Shown here in pieces: positions 32,710 to 41,323 of a DNA stretch of 64,000 nucleotides. Position 1 is the stretch's first letter. Every line of letters begins with the position of its first letter. The translations under genes and the position numbers were made by a program. Origin of the DNA: Azotimanducus sp965199815 (lineage in GTDB: Bacteria; Pseudomonadota; Gammaproteobacteria; Pseudomonadales; Azotimanducaceae). The notes below the pieces were generated by a model. The model saw only the letters and a list, made by a program, of their open reading frames with translations. It searched no databases and was not told where the DNA came from. The stretch covers positions 124,001 to 188,000 of the forward strand of contig CBDATE010000028.1 in NCBI GenBank assembly GCA_965199815.1, given 5' to 3'.

Positions 32710-34269
32710 ATGAAAAAGAAACTTCCTATCGGCATTCAGGCCTTCCGCGAGATTCGCGAGGAGGGCTACTACTATGTGGACAAGACCGCTTGGGCGCAGC
32801 GGCTGCAGGCGGAGGGGAAGCATTACTTTCTGTCGCGTCCGCGGCGCTTTGGCAAGAGTTTGTTTCTTGATACGTTGAAGGAACTGTTCGAGGGCAGCGA
32901 GGAGCTGTTCAGGGGGCTGGCCATCCACGGGGACTGGGACTGGTCGGTGCGCTATCCGGTGGTGCGGCTCAGCTTCGGAGGAAGTAACTTTGATGAGTTC
33001 GGGTCCGTGCGTACGAACTTGATGGCGCAATTGGCGCGTACCGAGCGCCGGGCGCAGGTGGTCGCCGAATCCGATACGCCTGCCGAACGCTTTGCAGATT
33101 TGCTGGAAACCCTGCATGAGCGCGCGGGTCAGCGCGTGGTGGTGCTGGTGGATGAATACGACAAGCCCATTCTGGACGCACTGGAGACACCGGAACTGGC
33201 GCGCGCCAACCGCAACTTCCTGCGCGGGATCTACGCCGTCATCAAGGACAGCGACGCACACATCAAGTTCAGCTTCCTCACGGGCGTGAGCAAGTTCTCC
33301 AAGGTCAGCCTGTTCTCGGGACTCAACAACCTGAAAGACATCACCCTTGATCCGCGCTATTCCGCTATCTGTGGCTACACGGACCACGACCTTGACGAGG
33401 TGTTCGCCGCGGAACTGTCCGGTCTCGACCGGCAGGCTATCCGCGACTGGTACAACGGCTACAACTGGCTTGGCAAGGAGAGTGTGTACAACCCCTTCGA
33501 TGTATTGCTGCTGTTCGACTACCACGAATTCGATTCCTGGTGGTTCGAGACTGGCTCTCCGACCTTTCTGGTTGATATGCTGGTCAAGCGCGAGGTCAGT
33601 TCGCTGGAGCTGGACGGCATGTTTGCCGACAAAAAACTGCTGTCCGCCTTTGATGTGGACGAGATGGCCATCGAGGCGCTGCTGTTTCAGACCGGTTACC
33701 TGACTATCCGGGCAGTCGAGAGGCGTGGCGACAGCACATACTATCGGCTGGGGTACCCGAACCGCGAGGTGCGCCTGAGTCTGAATCAGCGCCTGCTGGC
33801 GCAGCTGACGAGCGACCCCAAGGTGGGCGAGAACGCCTTCAAGCTCCACGAATTGATGGTGGCAGGCGACATCGCCGGAATGCAGAAGCTGTTTAGCGCC
33901 TTCTACTTCGGCATTCCGTATGAATGGCACACCAGGAATGACATCGCCCGTTTCGAGGGGTATTACGCGAGCGTGTTCTATGCCTATTTCACGGCGGCAC
34001 TGGGTTCTACTGCTATCATCACAGCGGAGGACAGTAGCAGCCACGGGCGCGCTGATTTGGTGGTGCGCTATCGGGGACGGGTGTACATCTTCGAGTTCAA
34101 GGTGGTGGAGCGAGCCGGGGCAGGCGTGGCCATAACGCAGATGCATGAGCGTGGCTACGCGAAAAAGTATCAGGAGCTTGGTGAGCCGATATACCTGATA
34201 GCGGTCGAGTTCAGCAGCGAATCGCGCTCTCTGGTGGGGTTCGATGCAAAGGAGGTGTCATCCTCGTGA
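32710..34269 (+). CDS. AAA-ATPase-like / PD-(D/E)XK nuclease family protein, copy 2 (intact)
   Basis: A 519-residue protein of the AAA-ATPase-like plus PDDEXK_9 family (PF09820/PF08011). MKKKLPIGIQAFREIREEGYYYVDKT is the family start. The P-loop-like motif RPRRFGKS lies at residues 43-50, Walker B is VVVLVDEYDKPI, and LTGVSKFSKVSLFSGLNNL is the conserved sensor region. The C-terminal GRADLVVRYRGRVYIFEFKV holds the D...ExK nuclease motif. Such genes occur in multicopy arrays in many bacteria; their function is unknown. A conserved GTTACGGTATCGACAGACC precedes the ATG here and at copies 3 and 4. Confidence 0.85.
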   Translation: MKKKLPIGIQAFREIREEGYYYVDKTAWAQRLQAEGKHYFLSRPRRFGKSLFLDTLKELFEGSEELFRGLAIHGDWDWSVRYPVVRLSFGGSNFDEFGSVRTNLMAQLARTERRAQVVAESDTPAERFADLLETLHERAGQRVVVLVDEYDKPILDALETPELARANRNFLRGIYAVIKDSDAHIKFSFLTGVSKFSKVSLFSGLNNLKDITLDPRYSAICGYTDHDLDEVFAAELSGLDRQAIRDWYNGYNWLGKESVYNPFDVLLLFDYHEFDSWWFETGSPTFLVDMLVKREVSSLELDGMFADKKLLSAFDVDEMAIEALLFQTGYLTIRAVERRGDSTYYRLGYPNREVRLSLNQRLLAQLTSDPKVGENAFKLHELMVAGDIAGMQKLFSAFYFGIPYEWHTRNDIARFEGYYASVFYAYFTAALGSTAIITAEDSSSHGRADLVVRYRGRVYIFEFKVVERAGAGVAITQMHERGYAKKYQELGEPIYLIAVEFSSESRSLVGFDAKEVSSS

Positions 34270-34288
34270 GTTACGGTATCGACAGACC

Positions 34289-35234
34289 ATGAAGAAGAAG
34301 CTTCCTATCGGCATTCAGACCTTCCGCGAGATTCGCGAGGAGGGCTACTACTATGTGGACAAGACCGCGTGGGCGCAGCGGCTGCAGGCGGAGGGTACGC
34401 ATTACTTCCTGTCACGCCCGCGACATTTCGGCAAGAGTTTGTTCCTTGATACGTTGAAGGAACTGTTCGAGGGCAGCGAGGAACTGTTCAGGGGGCTGGC
34501 CATCCACGGTGACCGGGACTGGTCGGTGCGTTATCCGGTGGTGCGGCTCGGCTTCGGAGGGGATGAGTACAGCGGGGCTGGTCGATTGGAAAATGCCCTC
34601 ATGGAGCTGCTCGATGCCGCCGAGCAAGAGGCTTCGGTGGAGCCGTGCTACAACATGGCACCGGGCCGTTTTCGACACCTGATTCGCACCCTGCATGAGC
34701 GCACGGGTCAGCGCGTGGTGGTGCTGGTGGATGAATACGACAAGCCCATCCTGGACGCACTGGAGACCCCGGAGGTGGCGCGCGCCAACCGCAACTTCCT
34801 GCGCGGGCTTTACTCGAATATCAAGGCTTGCGACGCACACATCAAGTTCAGCTTCCTCACGGGCGTGAGCAAGTTCTCCAAGGTCAGCCTGTTCTCGGGA
34901 CTCAACAACCTGAAAGACATCACCCTTGATCCGCGCTATTCCGCCATCTGTGGCTACACGGACCACGACCTTGACAGGGTGTTCGCCGCGGAACTATCCG
35001 GTCTCGACCGATGTGGACGAGATGACCACCGAGGCGCTGCTGTTCCAGACCGGTTACCTGACTATCCGGGCAGTCGAGAAGCGTGGCGACAGCACGTACT
35101 ACCGGCTGGGATACCCGAACCGCGAGGTGCGTCTGAGTATGAATCGGTGCCTGTTGGCGGCGGGCAACACCATAGCGGTCGAGTTCAGCAGCACATCACG
35201 CAATCTGGTGGGGTTCGAGGCAGATCAGGTGTAA
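34289..35234 (+). pseudogene. AAA-ATPase/PD-(D/E)XK protein, copy 3, deleted and frameshifted
   Basis: The first 245 codons are full and include RPRHFGKS and LVDEYDKPI. After AAELSGLDR a deletion joins GGTCTCGACC to GATGTGGACGAG and shifts the frame. The old frame (STDVDEMTTEALLFQTGYL...) continues to 35234 with the nuclease domain also lost before VEFSSTSRNLVGFEADQV. A frame open to 35266 exists but translates to unrelated residues after the junction. Confidence 0.85.
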
Positions 35235-35262
35235 TCTTGGTGAGTTACGGTATCGACAGACC

Positions 35263-36810
35263 ATGAAGAAGAAGCTTCCCATCGGTATTCAGACCTTCCG
35301 AAAGATTCGCGAGGAGGGGTACTACTATGTGGACAAGACTGCGTGGGCGCAGCGGCTGGAGGCGGAGGGTACGCATTACTTTCTGTCGCGTCCGCGGCGC
35401 TTTGGCAAGAGTTTGTTCCTTGATACGTTGAAGGAGCTGTTCGAGGGCAGTGAGGAGCTGTTCAGGGGGCTGGCCATCCACGGGGACTGGGACTGGTCGG
35501 TGCGCTATCCGGTGGTGCGGCTCAGCTTCGGAGGAGACGAATACGGTAGTACCGGTCGATTGGAAAACGCCCTCATGGAGCTGCTCAATGCTGCCGAGCA
35601 AGAGGCTTCGGTGGAGCCGTGCTACAACATGGCACCGGGCCGTTTTCGACACCTGATTCGCACCCTGCATGAGCGCACGGGTCAGCGCGTGGTGGTGCTG
35701 GTGGATGAATACGACAAGCCGATCCTGGACGCACTGGAGACCCCGGAGGTGGCGCGCGCCAATCGCGATTTCCTGCGCGGACTCTACGCCGTCATCAAGG
35801 ACAGCGACGCACACGTCAAGTTCACCTTCCTCACGGGCGTGAGCAAGTTCTCCAAGGTCAGCCTGTTTTCGGGGCTCAACAATCTGGAAGACATCACCCT
35901 TGATCCGCGCTATTCCGCTATCTGTGGCTATACCGATCGGGAGTTGGATGAGGTGTTCGCCGCGGAACTGCCCGGTCTCGACCGACAGGCTATCCGCGAC
36001 TGGTACAACGGCTACAACTGGCTTGGCGAGGAGAGTGTGTACAACCCCTTCGATGTGCTCAAACTCTTCCGCACCCACGAATTCGATTCCTGGTGGTTCG
36101 AGACCGGCTCTCCGACCTTCCTGATCAACACCCTGAGCAAGCGCGAGGTCAGCCCGCTGAAGCTGGACGGCATGTTTGCCGATAAAAAACTGCTGTCCAC
36201 CTTTGATGTGGACGACATGGCCACCGAGGCGCTGCTGTTCCAGACGGGGTACCTGACCATCAAGGAGGTTGATCAGGACGAGGACGGCACTGATTACCGG
36301 CTGGGCTATCCGAATCGTGAGGTACGCCTGAGTCTGAACAAGGAGCTGCTGGAGCAGCTGACGGGGAAGAGCACTCACAGTGCGGAAGCGAAGCGGTTGC
36401 GCGAGCTGCTGGCGGCGGGCGACACCGATGGACTCGAGGCGCACCTTGAAGCCTTCTACGACAACATTCCGTACGAATGGCACACCAACACCGACATGGC
36501 TCGCTTCGAGGGATACTTTGCGAGCGTGTTCTATGCCCATTTCGCGGCCGCTCTGGGTTCTGCCACCATTACGGTGGAGGACAGCAGCAGTCGTGGGCGG
36601 GCTGACCTGACGGTACACCTTGCCGAACGGGTGTACATCTTCGAGTTCAAGGTGGTGGAGCGAGCCGGGGCAGGCGCGGCCATGGCGCAGCTGCGTGAGC
36701 GCGGCTATGCGAACAAGTACCAGATGCTCGGCAAGTCGATACATCTGGTAGCGGTCGAGTTCAGCAGCACATCGCGCAATCTGGTGGGGTTCGAGGCAGA
36801 TCAGGTATGA
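35263..36810 (+). CDS. AAA-ATPase-like / PD-(D/E)XK nuclease family protein, copy 4 (intact)
   Basis: A 515-residue paralogue of copy 2. Motifs: RPRRFGKS, VVVLVDEYDKPI, LTGVSKFSKVSLFSGLNNLE, and C-terminal GRADLTVHLAERVYIFEFKVVE for the nuclease. It differs from copy 2 mostly in residues 100-125 and after residue 330 (IKEVDQDEDGTDYRLGYP). The order deleted-intact-deleted-intact suggests a two-gene unit was duplicated. Convergent with cysE. Confidence 0.85.
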   Translation: MKKKLPIGIQTFRKIREEGYYYVDKTAWAQRLEAEGTHYFLSRPRRFGKSLFLDTLKELFEGSEELFRGLAIHGDWDWSVRYPVVRLSFGGDEYGSTGRLENALMELLNAAEQEASVEPCYNMAPGRFRHLIRTLHERTGQRVVVLVDEYDKPILDALETPEVARANRDFLRGLYAVIKDSDAHVKFTFLTGVSKFSKVSLFSGLNNLEDITLDPRYSAICGYTDRELDEVFAAELPGLDRQAIRDWYNGYNWLGEESVYNPFDVLKLFRTHEFDSWWFETGSPTFLINTLSKREVSPLKLDGMFADKKLLSTFDVDDMATEALLFQTGYLTIKEVDQDEDGTDYRLGYPNREVRLSLNKELLEQLTGKSTHSAEAKRLRELLAAGDTDGLEAHLEAFYDNIPYEWHTNTDMARFEGYFASVFYAHFAAALGSATITVEDSSSRGRADLTVHLAERVYIFEFKVVERAGAGAAMAQLRERGYANKYQMLGKSIHLVAVEFSSTSRNLVGFEADQV

Positions 36811-36917
36811 ATCTCACGTATGCATCTCTTCGTGACAACCTCGTTCGGCCTCTTGTGCTCTTCAGCCAAGCGATGCGTTGAAATAACACGAACCAATCAC
36901 CGACACTCGAAAGCCAA

Positions 36918-37832
36918 CTACCCGTTATTCGAGCGGCTCCCCTCCAGGCTATGGTCCATTGACAGCGCCGGTGTCAAATCCTTGGGTCTGCCGACGATTT
37001 TCGCCGGTACGCCGGCCACTGTCACATGTGGTGGCACATCCATCAGCACCACGCTGCCAGCGCCCACTTTGGCACCTGCTCCCACTTCAATGTTTCCGAT
37101 GATCTTGCAGCCAGCGGAAAGCAGTACGCCACGACGAATCTTCGGATGCCGGTCGCCGGTCTCGTTGCCCGTCCCGCCGAGTGTCACCGAGTGCAGCACG
37201 GACACGTCATCTTCAATGACCGCAGTTTCCCCCACCACGATGCCTGTGGCATGGTCGAGCATGATGCCGCGTCCGAGGCGAGCGCCCGGGTGCATGTCCA
37301 CACCAAGCCGTTCGCTCACCTGATTCTGCAGGAGTTTGGCGAGCGCACGACGTCCATGCCTCCATAGCCAGTGTGCGATTCGCTGTGCCTCGAGCGCGTG
37401 AAACCCTTTCAGAAAGAGAAACGCCATACTCAGGGCATCGCATGCCGGGTCGCGTGCATAGACGGCTGCAATGTCGTATTCGGCGGCTTGGACGATGCCC
37501 GCATCCGATTCCATGGCTTCTTCGGTGATGCCTGTAATGAGCGACGGGGGTAGCGAAGGACTGTGAAGTTTGCTGACCAGCTGGTGCGACAGCGCCGCTG
37601 CGAAGCTTGAATGCTTGAGGATGGATGCGTTCAGGTAGTCGGCGATGAGCGGTTCCACTGCGGCGATTGCTTGCGCTTCGTGGCGCATGATGTCCCACAA
37701 ACCAGCGTCGGCGGGCAGACCGAGCGGCCGCGCCAATGATTCTGTCAGTGATGTCAGCGCGTTCGACGCGGTATCTGATTGGTTCGGTTTACCCTGATTC
37801 ATGCCTTTTGGTTTGCTCGTAAAACTCGTCAT
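36918..37832 (-). CDS. cysE: Serine O-acetyltransferase
   Basis: A 304-residue enzyme making O-acetylserine, the cysteine precursor. The helical N-terminal SATase domain includes HSSFAAALSHQLVSKL and ARDPACDALSMAFLFLKGFHALEAQRIAHWLW. The left-handed beta-helix has HPGARLGRGIMLDHATGIVVGET with the catalytic His, then GNIEVGAGAKVGAGSVVL. ATG 37832 was chosen; M at 37802 is the alternative. The C-terminal tail (RPKDLTPALSMDHSLEG) extends past the usual end. Confidence 0.92.
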   Translation of the reverse strand: MTSFTSKPKGMNQGKPNQSDTASNALTSLTESLARPLGLPADAGLWDIMRHEAQAIAAVEPLIADYLNASILKHSSFAAALSHQLVSKLHSPSLPPSLITGITEEAMESDAGIVQAAEYDIAAVYARDPACDALSMAFLFLKGFHALEAQRIAHWLWRHGRRALAKLLQNQVSERLGVDMHPGARLGRGIMLDHATGIVVGETAVIEDDVSVLHSVTLGGTGNETGDRHPKIRRGVLLSAGCKIIGNIEVGAGAKVGAGSVVLMDVPPHVTVAGVPAKIVGRPKDLTPALSMDHSLEGSRSNNG

Positions 37833-37844
37833 ATGACTTATTTT

Positions 37845-37930
37845 AATCGGTATGGGACACCCATGACCGTTGGTATGGGACACTCATTGCTCGGGGACCT
37901 CACATTTGCGCCGGTGTGTGTCCTCTGTCA
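37845..37930 (+). repeat. TGGGACAC-type repeat, outlying copy
   Basis: Two units (AATCGGTATGGGACACCCAT and TTGGTATGGGACACTCATTG) are followed by GCTCGGGGACCTCACATTTG and GCGCCGGTGTGTGTCCTCTG. The same tail closes the longer array at 39995-40046. The ATPase-nuclease pair lies between these two copies. Confidence 0.85.
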
Positions 37931-38172
37931 CCCCCTATGGAAAAGCGGTATATGTGGTCGGCGAAAATACTATACGTGGCACCTTCATTCGCAATGCGAT
38001 GATCATGGAGGCGGTCGCTGGTAATGCAGGACTTCGCTGTACCGCGCGACGCTCCCGAGAGCTCCCGGCAAACCGGCGATATCTGCCTCCGCCTTCGAAT
38101 CAATCGGATACAGCAAAACTTGATAATCGCCTTCGTCGCGAAGCGATTCTCACGTTTGAGAAAGCCGCGTAA
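37924..38172 (+). pseudogene. C-terminal remnant of a DNA methyltransferase
   Basis: The frame from SVTPYGKAVYVVGENTIRG through NAMIMEAVAGNAGLR, RSRELPANRRYLPPP and KLDNRLRREAILTFEKA resembles the last part of class I SAM-dependent DNA methyltransferases, where a VxVVGxNxxRG strand and LPxxRRYLPPP loop are common. The SAM and catalytic motifs are absent because the left side is replaced by the TGGGACAC repeat. I infer a decayed restriction-modification gene. The following 150 bp to 38336 contain a short CGACGGGG repeat and no gene. Confidence 0.6.
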
Positions 38173-38336
38173 TCCTGACTCGCGGCGCGGGGCGACGGGG
38201 CGACGGGGCGGCGGACAACTTGCCCGCTACAAAACCGGACAAGTACATGTGTTCCCGACAGGCGAGCGCTGAAGCAAGGTAACCGGCCTTCTGGCTTACA
38301 ATAACGCACCATCGCGCTTCCGTGGAGAACGGGCAA

Positions 38337-39416
38337 GTGCTCAAATCTCTCAAGGTGGTTGATTTCACGGTCTTCAAGAAGGCCGACCTGAAATTCACCA
38401 GAGGTCTCAACATCATTGTCGGCGCAAATGGAACCGGCAAGACGCATCTGCTCAAGCTCCCCTATGCTGTCATGGCCATGAGCGCAGAAGAGGGATTGCG
38501 ACGCCGCACAGAGCCGCCCACCAAGACACTCCTGCAGACTCGTATCGCCGAGAAGCTCACCAGCGTCTTCCGTCCGGAGGACCGGTTGGGTCGCCTGGTG
38601 CATCGCCAGAAGGGGCGCAACAGGAGCGACGTGCAAGTGAGCTTTGTGCGGTCCGCGACATCGCTGGCATTCCATTTCTCCTCACAGACGAAATCCGAGG
38701 TGAAAGTCGGTCGCGTTCCCTCCGGGTGGCAAGACAAGCGACCGGTGTATCTTCCCACTCGAGAGTTGCTGACTCTGTATCCGGGATTCATTCCACTCTA
38801 CGAGGGTCGGCATCTGGAGTTTGACGAAACCTGGCGAGATACCTGCTCATTGCTCGGTGCCCCGGCAGTCAGAGGTCCTCGGGAAGCGACTATCCGCCAA
38901 CTTATCGAGCCACTGGAGAAGCAGCTCGGCGGAAAGGTTGTGCTGGACACAAACGGTCGCTTTTACTTGAGGCCTTTCAAGGCGGGCAATGTGGAGATGT
39001 CGCTGGTCGCGGAGGGGTGGCGAAAAATCGCCATGCTCGTTCGGCTGATTTCCACTGGCTCCCTGCTTGACAAGGGATGTTTGTTCTGGGACGAGCCTGA
39101 GTCCAATCTGAATCCGGGCTTGATACGTGAAGTCGCCAAGGCGATTCTCGGCATCTGTGATGCGGGTGTGCAGGTTCTGGTGGCCACACACAGCCTGTTT
39201 CTCTTGCGGGAGTTCGAAATCCTCCTTGAAGATGAGTTCGCGCAAGTCAGGCCAAGGTACTTCGCGCTGCAACGAGATCAGGGCGGTGCGGGTGTGGAAG
39301 TGTCCCAGGGCGATGACCTCGGTTCCATAGACCCCCTGCTCTTGCTTGATGAGGATTTGAATCAGTCGGGTCGCTTCATGGATTTGTTCACGTCAAATAC
39401 GGCATCCAAAGCGTGA
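38337..39416 (+). CDS. ABC/OLD-type AAA ATPase of a two-gene ATPase-nuclease module
   Basis: A 359-residue RecF/OLD-like ATPase (AAA_15/AAA_21 type). It starts LKSLKVVDFTVFKKADLKF with Walker A GANGTGKTHLLKL at residues 29-40. Walker B is CLFWDEPESNLNP, followed by the H-loop VLVATHSLFLLRE. No long coiled coil or Toprim domain is present. GTG 38337 was chosen because GGAGAA is 8 bases upstream; GTG 38322 is possible. Its stop overlaps the start of the next gene by 4 bp. ATPases of this kind with a small nuclease partner are common in phage-defence loci; that role here is inferred. Confidence 0.75.
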   Translation: MLKSLKVVDFTVFKKADLKFTRGLNIIVGANGTGKTHLLKLPYAVMAMSAEEGLRRRTEPPTKTLLQTRIAEKLTSVFRPEDRLGRLVHRQKGRNRSDVQVSFVRSATSLAFHFSSQTKSEVKVGRVPSGWQDKRPVYLPTRELLTLYPGFIPLYEGRHLEFDETWRDTCSLLGAPAVRGPREATIRQLIEPLEKQLGGKVVLDTNGRFYLRPFKAGNVEMSLVAEGWRKIAMLVRLISTGSLLDKGCLFWDEPESNLNPGLIREVAKAILGICDAGVQVLVATHSLFLLREFEILLEDEFAQVRPRYFALQRDQGGAGVEVSQGDDLGSIDPLLLLDEDLNQSGRFMDLFTSNTASKA

Positions 39417-40141
39417 CAACCATAGCTGAAGGTTCTCTGAAGTTTCATTTTCCGGATAACTGCCGGGTCGGCAAGTACGATGCATGGGCCTTCTATCGGA
39501 ACCAATTCCAATCTGTTGCAACAGGCTCCAAAGCCATCGACATGGTTTGCGTTACTGATGACGTGTGCTGGCTGGTCGAGATCAAGGACTACCGAAAATG
39601 TCGCCGTTCGAAGCCGATCAATATCGATAAAGAGTTGGCAACCAAGGTGAGAGATACTTTGGCAGGGCTGGCATCGGCAGCGAAAAATGCCAATGACTGT
39701 AAAGAACGCGAACTCGCAAGACAAACACTTGCCGGGAGCCGCAGATGGCGAGTCGTGCTGCATCTGGAGCAGCCATCCAAGCGAACAGAGCAATCGGTAT
39801 GGGACACCCATCGGCAATCGGTATGGGACGGCAATCGGTATGGGACACCCATAGCAATCGGTATGGGACACCATAGCAATCGGTATGGGACACCAGCAAT
39901 CGGTATGGGACACCCATTGCTCGGGAACCTCAAGCAATCGGTATGGGACACCCATCGGCAATCGGTATGGGACACCCATAGCAATCGGTATGGGACACCC
40001 ATTGCTCGGGAACCTCACATTTGCGCCGGTGCGTGTCCTCTGTCACGCTTGCCACCAGGCATCTACCACAGCCGCTGCCACCCGATTGCCACCTTTACGA
40101 ATGGCTTGATTCGCACATGGGATAGAGCGCAATGCCACTAG
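39413..40141 (+). CDS. Putative PD-(D/E)XK nuclease, 3' end replaced by repeat array
   Basis: It starts at a GTG overlapping the ATPase stop. The first ~125 residues look native: FRNQFQ-like helix, then SKAIDMVCVTDDVCWLVEIKDYR, a D...ExK nuclease core (IDMV and VEIKDY), and RRWRVVLHLEQPSKR. From about codon 124 the protein is encoded by TGGGACAC repeats (QSVWDTHRQSVWD...), giving an odd repetitive tail to residue 242. The original C-terminus is missing. The product may be inactive or a tail variant. With the ATPase it forms a two-gene operon. Confidence 0.6.
   Translation: MTTIAEGSLKFHFPDNCRVGKYDAWAFYRNQFQSVATGSKAIDMVCVTDDVCWLVEIKDYRKCRRSKPINIDKELATKVRDTLAGLASAAKNANDCKERELARQTLAGSRRWRVVLHLEQPSKRTEQSVWDTHRQSVWDGNRYGTPIAIGMGHHSNRYGTPAIGMGHPLLGNLKQSVWDTHRQSVWDTHSNRYGTPIAREPHICAGACPLSRLPPGIYHSRCHPIATFTNGLIRTWDRAQCH
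39790..40046 (+). repeat. Array of nine GCAATCGGTATGGGACACC units
   Basis: Nine units of about 17-38 bp start with GCAATCGGTATGGGAC. Some end CCATCG, CCATA or CCA; units 6 and 9 extend into CATTGCTCGGGAACCTCA. Longer units fold as GCAAT-c-GGT...ACC-c-ATTGC. The array ends with the TCACATTTGCGCCGG...TGTCAC tail shared with 37930. It lies inside the nuclease frame and 128 bp before the Y1 transposase gene. Confidence 0.9.
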
Positions 40142-40173
40142 TCGCGGGGTGCTTGCTGACGCAGAATAAGCCC

Positions 40174-41115
40174 ATGACTATCGCCAGAAGCCAATTGATT
40201 GATCGGGAACGAGGTGGATTTCACCATATTGTCTCCCGCTGCGTACGTCGGGCTTGGCTGTGTGGGCGCGATTCACTTACAGGCCGAGACTACTCGCACA
40301 GGCGTGGGTGGATAGAAAAGCGACTGCTATTGTTAACCAAGGCTTTTTCGGTTCAGGCGTATGGCTATGCGCTCATGTCGAACCACTGTCATTTGGTAGT
40401 GGAATATCGCCCGCAGGATGCTAAAAAATGGACGAATGAAGAGGTGGCAAGGCGCTGGCTATTAGTTCATCCGCCCCGTGCCAGCAAGAATCCGGAAGCG
40501 CGTGTAGAGGCGCTCGCAAGCGACGAAGAACGGATTGAAGTGGTGCGGGATCGGCTGGCCGACTTATCCTGGTTCATGAGGAGCTTGAATTGGTGGATAT
40601 CGAGACGTGCCAATCGTGAGGATGACTGCACGGGGCGATTCTGGGAGGGGAGGTTCCACAGTTCCAAGCCTCTCCCGAATATGGAGGCAGTGCGCGCTTG
40701 CATGGGATATGTGGATTTGAACCCGCTCAGAGCGGGAGCGACATCATCTGTTTCCGGGGGGACGACCGGGCTCGCAAGACGCGTTGAGGAAGCCGGAGTA
40801 GAGCCAGAGAAGGCCACCCGACCGCTGGCACCACTCACGATGGAAAGTAATCGGATTTGCTCAGGTGGGCCGACCTCATTGGAAGTGACGCTTACGACAC
40901 ATTTGGAAAGTGTATCGTGGATTGCCTGGCGGGAGGGGCTGGTGGAGAGTCCGCTGGTACACAAACCCGAAGGTTTGGCAGATCCCGATGAGTTTCTGGC
41001 GTGTGTGAGCAAATATCGGAAGCGGTGGGGCAGAAAGGAGGGTCGCGGGGACCTGCCTGTGCCAGGGCATGTGCCATTGAGACAGAGAAAGGAGGCCATT
41101 TCGCTTCCAGCTTGA
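40174..41115 (+). CDS. IS200-like Y1 transposase, REP-associated (RAYT) type
   Basis: A 313-residue HUH-family single-strand transposase. The HUH pair is H71-C-H73 in GYALMSNHCHLVVEY; the likely catalytic tyrosine is Y179 in MGYVDLNPLRAG. The N-terminal GGFHHIVSRCVRRAWLCG and the FWEGRFHS segment match the long Y1_Tnp subgroup encoded by single-copy genes flanked by REP-like palindromes. Repeats sharing TGGGACAC lie on both sides in opposite orientation. ATG 40174 was chosen. Intact, so it could still act on local repeats. Confidence 0.83.
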   Translation: MTIARSQLIDRERGGFHHIVSRCVRRAWLCGRDSLTGRDYSHRRGWIEKRLLLLTKAFSVQAYGYALMSNHCHLVVEYRPQDAKKWTNEEVARRWLLVHPPRASKNPEARVEALASDEERIEVVRDRLADLSWFMRSLNWWISRRANREDDCTGRFWEGRFHSSKPLPNMEAVRACMGYVDLNPLRAGATSSVSGGTTGLARRVEEAGVEPEKATRPLAPLTMESNRICSGGPTSLEVTLTTHLESVSWIAWREGLVESPLVHKPEGLADPDEFLACVSKYRKRWGRKEGRGDLPVPGHVPLRQRKEAISLPA

Positions 41116-41251
41116 ATTCCTCCTGGCACCGGCGACCGTTCGGGAGCCGGTTGGGTTGCCCTGCGCGCTATTCTTGAATGACAGGGTTGGTGCTTGCGGG
41201 ACAGCAATTTTTGATGGTCAAAACCCCACAAAGGATGTGTCGAGGATGTGT

Positions 41252-41323
41252 CGGCACCTGCGTCTCGGCACCTGCGTCTGGGACACACACTGTCCCAGAC
41301 GCAGGTGCCCCAGACGCAGGTGC
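41252..41323. repeat. Near-perfect hairpin with 33-bp arms downstream of the RAYT gene
   Basis: Each arm holds two GGCACCTGCGTCT units ending in CTGGGACA (left) or TGTCCCAG (right), with a short CACAC loop. The TGGGACAC core matches the upstream array. It is placed like an inverted REP beside its transposase gene. Confidence 0.8.

Noticed and set aside
32692..34146. Long minus-strand frames opposite the AAA/PD-(D/E)XK genes (also 35245-36744)
   Set aside because: They are complements of clearly conserved plus-strand genes and show no domain of their own.
39790..40046. CRISPR array
   Set aside because: Units have variable length with no spacer sequences; they are short tandem repeats.
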